This document shows positions 33,353 through 42,923 of a stretch of 64,000 nt of DNA, piece by piece. Source of the DNA: Pelistega suis. GTDB taxonomy: Bacteria; Pseudomonadota; Gammaproteobacteria; Burkholderiales; Burkholderiaceae_B. How positions within the stretch are numbered: position 1 is the stretch's first letter; the number at the start of each line of letters is the position of its first letter. The notes beneath the pieces were generated by a model. That model saw only the letters and a list, made by a program, of their open reading frames with translations. It searched no databases and was not told where the DNA came from. The stretch spans positions 124,001-188,000 of the forward strand of contig NZ_JABGBN010000001.1 in NCBI RefSeq assembly GCF_013133795.1. The letters run 5' to 3'. Made by a program: the position numbers and the translations under genes.

Positions 33353-34159
33353 ATGACAGAGGCATATTATCAACTTATTTCGCGAGAAATGACGCCAGAG
33401 GGTATATGTATTGCGACGTATGACCCTACTCAACATGCACAGGGAGCATGGAATCCGCATGAGCAACATATGGCACCTGCGAGTGGTGTGATGGCACGCG
33501 AGTTAGAAAATTTTCATCCTCGGGACGATGTTCGGATTGGTCGGGTGAGCTATGATATTTTTGGTTTAATTTCGTTAGATCGATTTACGGTGGAAACCAA
33601 GGTGATTCGTCCGGGTAAAACCATTGAGCTACTTGAAGCAACGATGAAATCACAAGGCAAAACATGTATCGTAGCGCGTGCTTGGCGTATGATGGTGAGT
33701 GATACATCCTCAGTTTCAGGACTCGAAGATCAAGTTATTGCTCAACCGATGGATTTTCCTGAGTGGGGAGGGATGTCTCGATGGGCGGGTGGTTATATTC
33801 GCTCTGTTACCGTTCGTGCCTCACCTGATAAGCGTCCCGGTAAAGGTATTGTGTGGATTAGTACATCAAAAGAGATGGTGGAGGGTGAGACGACGAGTAG
33901 TTTTACACGTTTGCTAGGTCTCATTGATACAGCGAATGGTATCGTGCCTCGTCAAGAGGGGGAGTTTGCGTGGGCTTTTCCAAATTTGGATTTACAAGTG
34001 CATATGCATCGCTTACCGCAAGGGGATTGGTTAGGATTAGAAACTGTTCAACAATATGGGGGCGATGGTATTGGCTTGACGAGTTCTATTCTGCATGATG
34101 TGTACGGGCCTTTTGGGCGTAGCGAACAAATTTTAACGATTCGTCCCATGCCGAAGTAA
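33353..34159 (+). CDS. Acyl-CoA thioesterase-like double hot-dog protein
   Basis: Product of 268 residues. Segments such as GRVSYDIFGLISLDRFTVETKVIRPGKTIE (shown here only as landmarks GRVSYDIFG and VIRPGKTIE) and ARAWRMMVSD near residue 115 resemble the thioesterase-like acyl-CoA hydrolase family with two fused hot-dog domains. The ATG at 33353 has a strong AAAGGAG; the upstream frame encodes a Lys-rich stretch that looks non-coding. Substrate and role are unknown. It stands alone between the pirin and peroxiredoxin genes. Confidence 0.7.
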   Translation: MTEAYYQLISREMTPEGICIATYDPTQHAQGAWNPHEQHMAPASGVMARELENFHPRDDVRIGRVSYDIFGLISLDRFTVETKVIRPGKTIELLEATMKSQGKTCIVARAWRMMVSDTSSVSGLEDQVIAQPMDFPEWGGMSRWAGGYIRSVTVRASPDKRPGKGIVWISTSKEMVEGETTSSFTRLLGLIDTANGIVPRQEGEFAWAFPNLDLQVHMHRLPQGDWLGLETVQQYGGDGIGLTSSILHDVYGPFGRSEQILTIRPMPK

Positions 34160-34230
34160 GTTTTGTCGTTTATAATAAAAGCGTAGTGTTTTATTGTTAA
34201 GAACACCATAACCTTATTTAGGAGATAAAT

Positions 34231-34968
34231 ATGGCATTAGTTGATCGTACTGGTCAAAATGTACCCAATTGCACATTCCGTACACGAGTAGCAGATTCTT
34301 GGAAAGACGTTACAACAGACGAACTATTTAAAGGCAAAAAGGTCGTTGTATTCTCATTACCAGGTGCGTTTACACCTACATGTTCTTCTTCACACTTGCC
34401 TCGTTATAACGAATTAGTACCAGCATTTAAAGCCAATGGTGTGGACAGCGTACTTTGTGTATCAGTCAATGATACCTTCGTGATGAATGCATGGGCAGCA
34501 GACGAAGAATCTAGCAACATCGTGATGATTCCTGACGGTAACGGTGAGTTCACTGAAGGCATGGGTATGCTTGTTGACAAGAACAACTTAGGCTTTGGTA
34601 AGCGTTCTTGGCGTTATTCTATGCTTGTGAATGATGGCAAGATTGAAAAAATGTTTATCGAGCCAGAAAAAGAAGGTGATCCATTTGAAGTGTCTGATGC
34701 GGACACAATGTTGAAATTTGTGAACAAAGAGTGGAAACCACAAGAATCTATCGCTATCTTCACAAAACCAGGTTGCCCATTCTGCACAAAAGCAAAAGAA
34801 GCGTTAAAAGCAAAAGGCTTATCATTTGAAGAAATCGTACTAGGTAAAGATGCAAGCATCGTATCTGTCCGTGCGATTACAGGTAAAGCAACTGCTCCTC
34901 AAGTATTTATCGGTGGTAAATACATCGGCGGTAGCGAAGATTTAGAAGCTTACTTAGCGAATAAATAA
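34231..34968 (+). CDS. Peroxiredoxin-glutaredoxin fusion protein
   Basis: Reduces peroxides using glutathione through a built-in glutaredoxin. The 245-residue product has an N-terminal Prx5-type domain with the peroxidatic Cys in [16 protein letters not shown]. Its C-terminal glutaredoxin domain has the CPFC redox motif ([15 protein letters not shown]) and the GSH-binding [18 protein letters not shown]. This arrangement is known from Haemophilus and other proteobacteria. AGGAG precedes the ATG. Codon bias resembles the atp genes, suggesting strong expression. Confidence 0.95.
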   Translation: MALVDRTGQNVPNCTFRTRVADSWKDVTTDELFKGKKVVVFSLPGAFTPTCSSSHLPRYNELVPAFKANGVDSVLCVSVNDTFVMNAWAADEESSNIVMIPDGNGEFTEGMGMLVDKNNLGFGKRSWRYSMLVNDGKIEKMFIEPEKEGDPFEVSDADTMLKFVNKEWKPQESIAIFTKPGCPFCTKAKEALKAKGLSFEEIVLGKDASIVSVRAITGKATAPQVFIGGKYIGGSEDLEAYLANK

Positions 34969-34995
34969 TCCTTCTAGTGGCTGACGAGCCAACAG

Positions 34996-35034
34996 AATGC
35001 CTGATAGAAATAGTTTATCTATCAGGCATTTTTA
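34996..35034. terminator. Terminator between prx-grx and msrAB
   Basis: AATGCCTGATAG (34996-35007) pairs with CTATCAGGCATT (35019-35030), followed by T on the plus strand. It lies between converging genes. Confidence 0.85.
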
Positions 35035-35037
35035 TGT

Positions 35038-36576
35038 TTATTTATTTTTAATCTTATCCTTCCATTCCGCATACCCTTGAGCCTCTAGGTCTGCGTAAGG
35101 GATAAAACGTAAGCTTGCTCCATTGATACAATAACGTAATCCCCCTCGGTCACTAGGGCCGTCAGGAAATACATGCCCTAGATGAGAGTCTGCTGCCTGA
35201 CTACGTACTTCGATACGTTGCATATTGTGGCTATAATCCGCCAGTTTTTTAATGACCTTATCATCAACTGGACGAGTAAAGCTAGGCCATCCGCAGTGAG
35301 AGTTGTATTTATCATCTGAGCTAAAGAGAGGTTGCCCACTCACGACATCCACATAGAGACCAGGTTCGAAGAGCTCATCGTAACTATGGCTAAAAGCATA
35401 TTCTGTCCCATTCTCTTGGGTAATGCGATATTGTTCTGGTGTGAGCATTTGGCGTAGCTCTGCATCACTAGGTTTCTTGTAGGTTTTCATATCAAATCCT
35501 TTGGGTTTATTTTGTGTAAGGGGTTCTTCGGCTTTTTTAAGGTCGATATGGCAATAGCCATTGGGATTTTTAATTAAATAATCTTGATGATATTCTTCCG
35601 CAGGATAAAAGTGCGTTAAAAGCTGATTTTCAACAACGATAGGCTTGTTGTAATTGGCTTGTTCTTTAGCGAGTGCGGCAGCGACGATAGAGGCATAGTC
35701 TGGGTTAGTATAGTAGATGCCCGTACGATATTGTGAGCCACGGTCATTGCCTTGTTTATTTACACTAGTTGGGTCGATAATACGAAAATAATACTCAAAT
35801 AGCTGAGCTAATGTGAGTTTATCAATATCATAGGTGACTTTAACTGTTTCGGCATGTCCCGTATGACGATAAATGACGTCTTGATAGGAGGGGTTATCAG
35901 TTTTGCCATTCGCATAACCTGATACAGCATCTACTACGCCGTCAACACGTTGGAAATAGGCCTCAACACCCCAGAAACAACCGCCAGCAAAATAAATCGT
36001 TTCAGTACGGATAGGGCGTGCCTTTTGATTTTTTAGGGAGGCTGTTTGATAAAAATCCTTCTTGATGTGTTGAATATCTATTTCGTGATTTGAGAGGACG
36101 GCTAAGGCTTGTTCTTTGGTTAAGCTACCTTTAATGACGCGGACGATATGTTGTTTTTTATCGAGGACTACCCAAGAGGGATAGACACGTAGATTAAGTA
36201 GTTTAGCGAGACTACCCTCAGGGTCAATAATGACGGAGGGCTTTGGTGTTGTAATTCCTTGATACCATTGAATAAAGTCCTTTTTTTCTCCCAGATAGCC
36301 AGGTGATGCTACGGTGAGGATATTAGCATGTGCAAAGTCTTTATCTTTTTGCCAATTGGCGGTGCTTTCTAACTCACTAAGACAAAGCGGACACCAACTT
36401 GCCCAGAACTTTACGAGGCTGGGTTGGTCTTTTTTAATAAGTTCTTGTGCAGGCCTACCCTCAATCGTCGTTTGTGTATAAAACGGTAATGGAGCAGCAG
36501 AGACGGATAGTGCGCACACAATAGTCAGTATGATGCCTTGTAAGGTATGGCGTAATAGATTGAAGAAAGCATTCAT
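35038..36576 (-). CDS. msrAB: Three-domain periplasmic methionine sulfoxide reductase (TlpA-like + MsrA + MsrB)
   Basis: Repairs oxidised methionine in exported proteins. The 512-residue product has a hydrophobic N-terminal signal segment and a thioredoxin/TlpA-like domain with redox motif CPLC ([11 protein letters not shown], about residue 61). An MsrA domain follows (GCFWGVE, near 199), then an MsrB domain with catalytic Cys in [11 protein letters not shown] (about 482). The MsrB lacks the paired CxxC zinc motifs. The layout equals Neisseria PilB/MsrAB. The first domain is expected to receive electrons from a DsbD-type protein. Confidence 0.94.
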   Translation of the reverse strand: MNAFFNLLRHTLQGIILTIVCALSVSAAPLPFYTQTTIEGRPAQELIKKDQPSLVKFWASWCPLCLSELESTANWQKDKDFAHANILTVASPGYLGEKKDFIQWYQGITTPKPSVIIDPEGSLAKLLNLRVYPSWVVLDKKQHIVRVIKGSLTKEQALAVLSNHEIDIQHIKKDFYQTASLKNQKARPIRTETIYFAGGCFWGVEAYFQRVDGVVDAVSGYANGKTDNPSYQDVIYRHTGHAETVKVTYDIDKLTLAQLFEYYFRIIDPTSVNKQGNDRGSQYRTGIYYTNPDYASIVAAALAKEQANYNKPIVVENQLLTHFYPAEEYHQDYLIKNPNGYCHIDLKKAEEPLTQNKPKGFDMKTYKKPSDAELRQMLTPEQYRITQENGTEYAFSHSYDELFEPGLYVDVVSGQPLFSSDDKYNSHCGWPSFTRPVDDKVIKKLADYSHNMQRIEVRSQAADSHLGHVFPDGPSDRGGLRYCINGASLRFIPYADLEAQGYAEWKDKIKNK

Positions 36577-36649
36577 CGTTAAATTTCACAAGATAGATTA
36601 ATAAGAGTATGATTTCATCTATGTCAATTTATTTAAAAGATGAAGATAT

Positions 36650-37153
36650 ATGCCTATATTAGACCAAGAAAGACCGATTGCTCAAGCAGAACAAGCTGAA
36701 TTGACCATGAGTGTGTTGATGACACCCGATACCGCCAACTTTTCCGGTAATGTTCATGGTGGAACCATTTTAAAGTTATTAGACCAAGTCGCCTATGCGT
36801 GCGCAAGCCGTTTTTCTGGTGGCTATGTTGTAACGCTCTCCGTCGATCAAGTCTTATTCAAAGAGCCTATTTTTGTAGGGGAATTGGTTCAATTTCTAGC
36901 TACAGTTAATTATGTTGGACGCACGTCGATGGAAGTGGGGATTCGTGTTGAGGCACAGAATATCCAAAAGCGGACGGTTCGTCATACCAATAGTTGTTAC
37001 TTTACGATGGTAGCTGTTGATGAAAATGGGCAACCGCGGGAAGTACCTAATCTCGTAATTGATTCAACCTTAAAGCAATGTCGATTTGATGCGGGTAAGC
37101 GCCGTAAAGAAGCACGATTACAGTACCAGCAACAAGCACCTTCATGCGGTTAA
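36650..37153 (+). CDS. Acyl-CoA thioesterase (YciA/ACOT hot-dog family)
   Basis: Hydrolyses acyl-CoA to free acid and CoA in the cytoplasm. The 167-residue product has a single hot-dog domain with the signature NVHGGTILKLLDQVAYACA, which carries the catalytic Asp of this family, and ATVNYVGRTSMEVGIRV. Length is normal. The MFS gene begins 11 bases after its stop, so the two and selO may form one operon. Chain-length preference is unknown. Confidence 0.9.
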   Translation: MPILDQERPIAQAEQAELTMSVLMTPDTANFSGNVHGGTILKLLDQVAYACASRFSGGYVVTLSVDQVLFKEPIFVGELVQFLATVNYVGRTSMEVGIRVEAQNIQKRTVRHTNSCYFTMVAVDENGQPREVPNLVIDSTLKQCRFDAGKRRKEARLQYQQQAPSCG

Positions 37154-37164
37154 GGTGGTGTGAG

Positions 37165-38373
37165 ATGAGTACACATACACAACCCATTTTAGGGAAAAAG
37201 GGCTTGTTCTTATTGTTGCTGATTTTGGGAATGACAGCACCCTTGTCGATTGACATGTATTTAGCCGCATTCCCTCTGATTTTGGAAGAGTTAGCAACAA
37301 CACCGCAAATGCTGAGTTTTACCTTGATAGGTTTTACCTTGTGTATGGCGATTAGTATGCTCTTTATGGGGACATTAAGCGATAAGTTCGGTCGTAAAAA
37401 AGTTTTATTTTTTAGTTTGATTACCTATATTTTGGGTTCCTTGGGGTGTGTTTTTACGCCTTCCATTGAGTTCTTTATCGCATCACGTATGCTGCAAGCG
37501 ATAGGTGCTGGTGGCATGGTCTCTGTGCCTATGGCCGTTGTCAAAGATAGTTTTGACAATGAAGAACGCACAAATATGATTGCCACCTTGCAGATGTTTA
37601 CGGTATTAGGACCTACTATTGCCCCGATTTTAGGTGCTTATTTAATTAAGGTCTTTCCTTGGCAAGCAAGTTTTGTTGTACTCGCCTTGATTGCGACAAT
37701 CAGTATCATACTCACATTTTGTTTGCGAGAAACCTTACCTCCAGAAAAACGCTTACAGGGAAATGTATTTCAATCCATCCTTTCGCTAGGCATAGTGTTG
37801 CGTCATCAGCCATTTATGAGTTTTCTGGGTTCAACAGCTATGGTAACTATTGTTTTTATGGGATATTTATCGCTGAGTTCCTATATTTATATTCAGTGGT
37901 TTGGTCTTAGTGAGACAACGTTTAGTTATTTCTTTGCTTTTAATTCATTGCTTCTAATTGCAGCACCTAAGCTATACGTTTTAATCAAGCCTCGCTTTAG
38001 ACCCGCCGTTATTTTAAAAACAACGGTGGCAGTCGTATTGGTAGCAAGTTTGCTGACAGCCTCTATTGGACAGACTTCACCTTATGTATTCTTAGTCTGC
38101 TTTGCTCCTGTCGCGTTAAGTAGCAGTTTCTTGCGTGCCTTTGTGACAGATATGCTGTTGGCGCAATCGGGGCTAAATGCAGGTGCGGTGGTGTCTACGA
38201 TTAGCTTTACCAATGTTGCGCTCGGAGCAGTAGGGATGTTGGTTGCCAATTCCTTTACTGGCTATAACTTTGTCTTGGTACTCGGTATGATGGGGATTAC
38301 CGTAGGGATATTGAGTGCTTTACAAATATGGCGATTTACGGCGAAAGGTCTGTTAATCGAGGGGTATCGGTAA
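37165..38373 (+). CDS. Bcr/CflA-type MFS multidrug exporter
   Basis: Proton-driven exporter of 402 residues with about twelve membrane segments. TAPLSIDMYLAAFP in the first segment and GTLSDKFGRKKVLF (motif A) followed by GAGGMVSVPMAVVKD (motif C-like) are typical of the Bcr/CflA subfamily. The ATG at 37165 follows AAGGTGGTG and is preferred to one seven codons earlier. Its TAA stop overlaps the selO ATG (TAATG), so translation is probably coupled. Substrate is unknown. Confidence 0.9.
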   Translation: MSTHTQPILGKKGLFLLLLILGMTAPLSIDMYLAAFPLILEELATTPQMLSFTLIGFTLCMAISMLFMGTLSDKFGRKKVLFFSLITYILGSLGCVFTPSIEFFIASRMLQAIGAGGMVSVPMAVVKDSFDNEERTNMIATLQMFTVLGPTIAPILGAYLIKVFPWQASFVVLALIATISIILTFCLRETLPPEKRLQGNVFQSILSLGIVLRHQPFMSFLGSTAMVTIVFMGYLSLSSYIYIQWFGLSETTFSYFFAFNSLLLIAAPKLYVLIKPRFRPAVILKTTVAVVLVASLLTASIGQTSPYVFLVCFAPVALSSSFLRAFVTDMLLAQSGLNAGAVVSTISFTNVALGAVGMLVANSFTGYNFVLVLGMMGITVGILSALQIWRFTAKGLLIEGYR

Positions 38374-39866
38374 TGACATTACCATTACAACGCAGTCGAT
38401 TTGCTCAACTAGGTAAAGCCTTTTATACCGAGCTAATGCCTACGCCATTAACAGCGCCTATTCGCTGGGGAGCATGTAATAATGGGTTGGCAAAAGAGCT
38501 TGGCTTGACTGAGGATTTCTTTGAGCAGGATGAGCATTGTCTATTGTTGGCAGGTAGTGCGGCGAGTGATGCTTATCAGGTGATGCCTTTTGCCTCTGTG
38601 TATAGTGGTCATCAATTTGGTGTATGGGCAGGTCAGCTTGGTGATGGGCGTGCTATTTTATTAGGCGAGAGCGTAGATAGTCATGGTCAATATCAAGAGT
38701 GGCAATTAAAGGGAGCGGGTAAAACACCTTATTCTCGTTTTGGTGATGGACGTGCGGTATTGCGCTCTTCTATTCGCGAGTACTTGTGTTCTGAGGCGAT
38801 GTACGGGTTAGGTATTCCCACGACGAGAGCGCTGGCAATGACGGTAAGTCCAGAAAAGGTGCATCGTGAGGAGGTGGAAACGGCAGCGGTTGTCACGCGT
38901 ATTGCCCCAAGTTTTATCCGTTTTGGACACTTTGAGCATTTTTTTCATCGTGGTCAAATGGATCAGCTTAAAACTTTATTGGATTTTGTGATTGATGAAT
39001 ATTATCCAATAGTGAAATCCGCTGTAAATCCTTATGCTGAACTTTTTCATAAGGTGTTGCAATCAACAGCAGAGCTTGTAGCTGCATGGCAAAGTGTAGG
39101 TTTCTGTCATGGTGTGATGAATACCGATAATATGTCTATTTTAGGCTTAACAATTGACTATGGGCCGTTTGGTTTCCTAGATGCATTTGATGTGGAGCAT
39201 ATTTGCAATCATTCGGATACACAAGGACGTTATGCGTATCAGCAGCAACCTTATATTGCACATTGGAATTTGGTTCGATTAGCAAATTGTTTTTTACCAT
39301 TTGTAGAGAAGGAAGAACTAGTAGCGAGCTTAGATCGATTTCCAGCTTATTTTGAGGATGCTTATCAAGGACGTATGCGAGCTAAATTGGGTCTAGATAC
39401 CTATGAGAATTCGGATGATAGCCTTATCGCCGATTTGATGGTGACTTTACATACCTTAAAAGTCGATTTCACCCTCTTTTTCCGTTATCTGAGTGAAGTG
39501 AGCAAAGAAAGCTTGACGCATATGTTTGATGTGCAGTTTTCTCAGACTCGCCTAGCGAGTTTGTTTGTAGGAAAACGGGTGGATGATATGAATCGTTGGT
39601 TAGCTTTATATGCAAAACGCTTAGGGTATGAGAAGCGAGGAGATGCAGAACGTCTTCAAATGATGAGGAAAGTAAATCCTATTTATATCTTACGGAATTA
39701 TTTGTTGCAAGAGGCTATTGAAAAAGCGCAAACAGGCAATTTTTCTGAGATAGAGCGTTTACATCGTTGTATTCAGCAACCTTTTGAAGAAAGAGAGGAG
39801 TTTATGGACTATGCCAAACTCCCGCCTAGCTGGGCAGGAGATATTTGCGTTAGTTGCTCTAGTTAA
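38373..39866 (+). CDS. selO: Protein adenylyltransferase SelO (YdiU)
   Basis: Pseudokinase-fold enzyme that transfers AMP from ATP to protein Ser, Thr or Tyr residues; in E. coli it is linked to redox stress. The 497-residue product has GQLGDGRAILLGE, QLKGAGKTPYSRFGDGRAVLRSSIREYL, shown as landmarks LKGAGKTPYSRFGDG and SSIREYL, then GVMNTDNMSILGLTIDYGPFGFLD. It ends in CVSCSS, the C-terminal Cys position of the family. The ATG overlaps the stop of the preceding exporter gene. Confidence 0.95.
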   Translation: MTLPLQRSRFAQLGKAFYTELMPTPLTAPIRWGACNNGLAKELGLTEDFFEQDEHCLLLAGSAASDAYQVMPFASVYSGHQFGVWAGQLGDGRAILLGESVDSHGQYQEWQLKGAGKTPYSRFGDGRAVLRSSIREYLCSEAMYGLGIPTTRALAMTVSPEKVHREEVETAAVVTRIAPSFIRFGHFEHFFHRGQMDQLKTLLDFVIDEYYPIVKSAVNPYAELFHKVLQSTAELVAAWQSVGFCHGVMNTDNMSILGLTIDYGPFGFLDAFDVEHICNHSDTQGRYAYQQQPYIAHWNLVRLANCFLPFVEKEELVASLDRFPAYFEDAYQGRMRAKLGLDTYENSDDSLIADLMVTLHTLKVDFTLFFRYLSEVSKESLTHMFDVQFSQTRLASLFVGKRVDDMNRWLALYAKRLGYEKRGDAERLQMMRKVNPIYILRNYLLQEAIEKAQTGNFSEIERLHRCIQQPFEEREEFMDYAKLPPSWAGDICVSCSS

Positions 39867-39878
39867 GAGAGAAAAGTT

Positions 39879-39916
39879 ATAAAGGGGGAGATATGTAATC
39901 TACCCCTTTATTATTT
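39879..39916. terminator. Terminator between selO and ydiJ
   Basis: TAAAGGGG plus AGAT (39880-39892) pairs with ATCT plus CCCCTTTA (39898-39910), with one internal mismatch, followed by TTATTTG. Confidence 0.8.
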
Positions 39917-39919
39917 GTG

Positions 39920-42844
39920 TTATCCATTCATGGCGGCTAATAGCACCTGTAGTGGATGTTTGATTTCTCGATTTTCCATACGCGCCACTTGGCAACGACA
40001 AGAGAATCCCGTGGCGACTAAGCTATCCGTATTTTTACGAACAACAGCTTGCCAAGATTGCTCATAAATACCGCGAGAAAGTTCTTTGTGCTCTTGCTCA
40101 TGACCATAGGTACCCGCCATACCACAACAGCCTAAATTAGGTGTTTCTAGCTTAATGCCAAAAGCCTTGAAAATATCTTGCCATTGCTTATTCGTACTGG
40201 CAACTTGTGTTCGCTCAGTACAGTGTGCGGCTAATTGATACACTTTGTCTGTTGTTACGGTTGGCACTGGATTATTCGCTAACCATTTTAATAGCCACTC
40301 TTGTAATAACTGCACATTAACTTTTAAAGCGGGTGCCTTATCATCTAAGTACGCTTTCGTATATTCCTGACGATAGACAAGCGTCATGGCAGGATCCAGA
40401 CCAATGAGTGACATGCCTAGCGATTCAGCTTTTGCCAATAGAGCAATATTATTGCGACGTACCTTATCAAAACGTTTTAAGAATCCATGAACATGCAGCG
40501 GTTTGCCGTTGGCGAAATAAGGTAGGACATAGACCTTGGCACCAAGGCGATTGAGGAGTTGCAATAAATCGATGAGTACCTGACTATCAAAGAAACGGGT
40601 AAAAGCATCCTGCACAATCGCGACGGCATTGTCGCTAGGGGTGTAATTGCTGAGGTCCTTATTAAGCAATGTTGCACCGTATTTATCCCATTCGATGTGT
40701 GCTTCAGTATGGAAAGATGGTAGGTCGACTAATTGCACCGTACGTTCTTGTAAACTACGGACAAAGCCAATGTTTTGTAAAGCATTATAAAGACCTTTGA
40801 CAGGCAATAAATAAGGTAATACTTGTTCTAAAGAGGCTAATGCATAGTCACGTAATTGACGTTTATTGCGTTGGTGATAGCGCTCTAGGAAACGTGCTTT
40901 AGCATCTGGGATATCGACTTTGACAGGACATTGACCTGCACAAGACTTACAGGACAAACAACCATGCAATGCCTCATAGACCTCTTTGTCAAAGGAGTTG
41001 CTTTGCTCACCGATGGTTTCGCGACGTAGCCATTCTTTGAGTAAGGTAGCACGCCCTTTGGGAGAGTGGACACGGTCGCGGGTGACTTTATATGATGGAC
41101 ACATTGGGTCATTTAAGTCATAGTTAAAACAGGCACCGTTGCCATTGCAATGCATGGCATTACCAAAAGCGAGCCAGTCAGCTTGGTTTACTTGACGGTC
41201 ACGGTCGCCACGGAAAGCTACTTCGGTGAGTGGGGTGAGGACATATTCCTTATTGCTAGTTGGTGTCGCGATTTTGCCCGGATTTAATTGATTGTGTGGG
41301 TCAAAGAGGGTTTTGACTTTTTGGACGAGAGGGTAAGCCTCACCAAAGAAAATCGGTGCATAAGCAGAGCGTAGCCCTTTACCATGCTCACCCCAGAGAA
41401 CACCCCCATATTTATGGGTTAGCTCAGCGACTTTATCACTAATATCCTGAATTATTTGTTTGGCTTGTGGCTCTTTCATATCAATGAGAGGGCGCACATG
41501 CAGTACTCCTGCATCTACATGTCCAAACATACCATAGTCCAATCCCATTCCGTCCAATAAAGCACGGAATTCGGCAATATAGTCAGCAAGATTTTCTGGT
41601 GGAACAGCGGTATCTTCTACAAAAGGTTGAGGGCGCTTTTCGCCTTGGACATTGCCGAGTAAACCTACTGCTCGTTTGCGCATGGCGTAAATATGATTAA
41701 CAGCAGTACGTCCTACTGCAGTGGTGATACTTAAGCGTTTTACGGAAGTATCTGTTTCTAAATGCGAGAGGAAGGCTTGTTTGAGCTGTTCTAACTCTGT
41801 TTCATCATCTGAGGTAATTTCAACCAGATTGATGCCTGCGATAGGCTCTGCAGCTTCGGGGAAATATTGAGCCACATTATTCCAGACAATATCTTGCTTG
41901 GCTAAACCGAGTACCTTAGCATCGACTGTCTCGATAGAAAGTGGATTACGTGCCATTAGGGCTTTGGCATCACGTAATGCAGCTTGGAAATCCGTGTAAC
42001 CGATATTAATCAGTAGTTGATGTTTAGGAATAGGAAGGACATTGAGTGTTGCTTCAGCAATAAATCCTAAGGTACCCTCACTACCACAGAGAATACTGTT
42101 CATATCAAACTGTGTATCGGTGAGTAGATTAGGCAAATCATAACCGGTAAGAGAGCGATTTAACTCAGGGAAACTCTGTTGAATAAGTGCCGTATTGTTA
42201 TTAGCTAATTCAAAAAGTTCTAGGTATAGAGATTTTTGATAATCAGACTTATCTGTAATAGCCTCTTGCCAACTGTTCTTATCAAGAGAAACCGTCTCTA
42301 GTACGTCACCACCGAGTAAGACAGTTTTTAGCCCTAAAACATGATGGCGTGTTTTGCCGTAACGACAGCTACCTTGACCACTGGCGTCCGTATTAATCAT
42401 TCCGCCAATCGTAGCTCGATTTGAGGTGGAGAGTTCAGGCGCAAAGAATAAACCATGTTCTTTTAAGGCAGCATTCAATTGATCCTTGACTACACCTGCT
42501 TGCACGGTTGCCGTACGCTTTTCTGGGTCAATGGCAATGATATGATTCATATGGCGAGACATATCCACAATCACACCGTCAGTTAGCGATTGACCATTTG
42601 TCCCCGTCCCACCGCCACGAGCAGTAAGGACGACTTTCTTAAAACTGTCTTGTTGAGCAAGTTTAGCGAGCGCTTGCAAGTCTGAGATGTCTTTCGGAAA
42701 GATAATGGCTTGCGGAATACGTTGATAAATCGAATTGTCTGTAGAAAAAACAAGACGAGAGGATTCATCACTAGCAATATCGCCTTTGAAGTTCGGACGG
42801 AGTTCAGAGAGAAAGCGTTGAACGAGAGGACTAATAGTAGACAT
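39920..42844 (-). CDS. ydiJ: FAD/Fe-S D-2-hydroxyglutarate dehydrogenase YdiJ
   Basis: Oxidises D-2-hydroxyglutarate to 2-oxoglutarate; membrane-associated or cytoplasmic flavoenzyme. The 974-residue product joins an N-terminal FAD_binding_4 domain (VVLTARGGGTGTNGQS, TIGGMINTDASGQGS), an FAD-oxidase C domain (YGGVLWGEHGKGLRSAY), a ferredoxin-like segment (CLSCKSCAGQCPVKVDIP) and a C-terminal cysteine-rich domain with LGCCGMAGTYGHE. E. coli YdiJ is about 1018 residues. It lies 79 bases downstream of hglS, whose product is its substrate. Confidence 0.92.
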   Translation of the reverse strand: MSTISPLVQRFLSELRPNFKGDIASDESSRLVFSTDNSIYQRIPQAIIFPKDISDLQALAKLAQQDSFKKVVLTARGGGTGTNGQSLTDGVIVDMSRHMNHIIAIDPEKRTATVQAGVVKDQLNAALKEHGLFFAPELSTSNRATIGGMINTDASGQGSCRYGKTRHHVLGLKTVLLGGDVLETVSLDKNSWQEAITDKSDYQKSLYLELFELANNNTALIQQSFPELNRSLTGYDLPNLLTDTQFDMNSILCGSEGTLGFIAEATLNVLPIPKHQLLINIGYTDFQAALRDAKALMARNPLSIETVDAKVLGLAKQDIVWNNVAQYFPEAAEPIAGINLVEITSDDETELEQLKQAFLSHLETDTSVKRLSITTAVGRTAVNHIYAMRKRAVGLLGNVQGEKRPQPFVEDTAVPPENLADYIAEFRALLDGMGLDYGMFGHVDAGVLHVRPLIDMKEPQAKQIIQDISDKVAELTHKYGGVLWGEHGKGLRSAYAPIFFGEAYPLVQKVKTLFDPHNQLNPGKIATPTSNKEYVLTPLTEVAFRGDRDRQVNQADWLAFGNAMHCNGNGACFNYDLNDPMCPSYKVTRDRVHSPKGRATLLKEWLRRETIGEQSNSFDKEVYEALHGCLSCKSCAGQCPVKVDIPDAKARFLERYHQRNKRQLRDYALASLEQVLPYLLPVKGLYNALQNIGFVRSLQERTVQLVDLPSFHTEAHIEWDKYGATLLNKDLSNYTPSDNAVAIVQDAFTRFFDSQVLIDLLQLLNRLGAKVYVLPYFANGKPLHVHGFLKRFDKVRRNNIALLAKAESLGMSLIGLDPAMTLVYRQEYTKAYLDDKAPALKVNVQLLQEWLLKWLANNPVPTVTTDKVYQLAAHCTERTQVASTNKQWQDIFKAFGIKLETPNLGCCGMAGTYGHEQEHKELSRGIYEQSWQAVVRKNTDSLVATGFSCRCQVARMENREIKHPLQVLLAAMNG

Positions 42845-42923
42845 GGTTTCAATCTAAGGGCAATAAGTGTAAAAATGCAATAAGTCTTGTGTCATATTAA
42901 GACTTATTGCACATTGTAGCAGT

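Noticed and set aside
35038-36576. PilB-like protein as part of a pilus system
   Set aside because: The Neisseria name PilB for this MsrAB protein is historical; domains are redox enzymes and no pilus genes are present.
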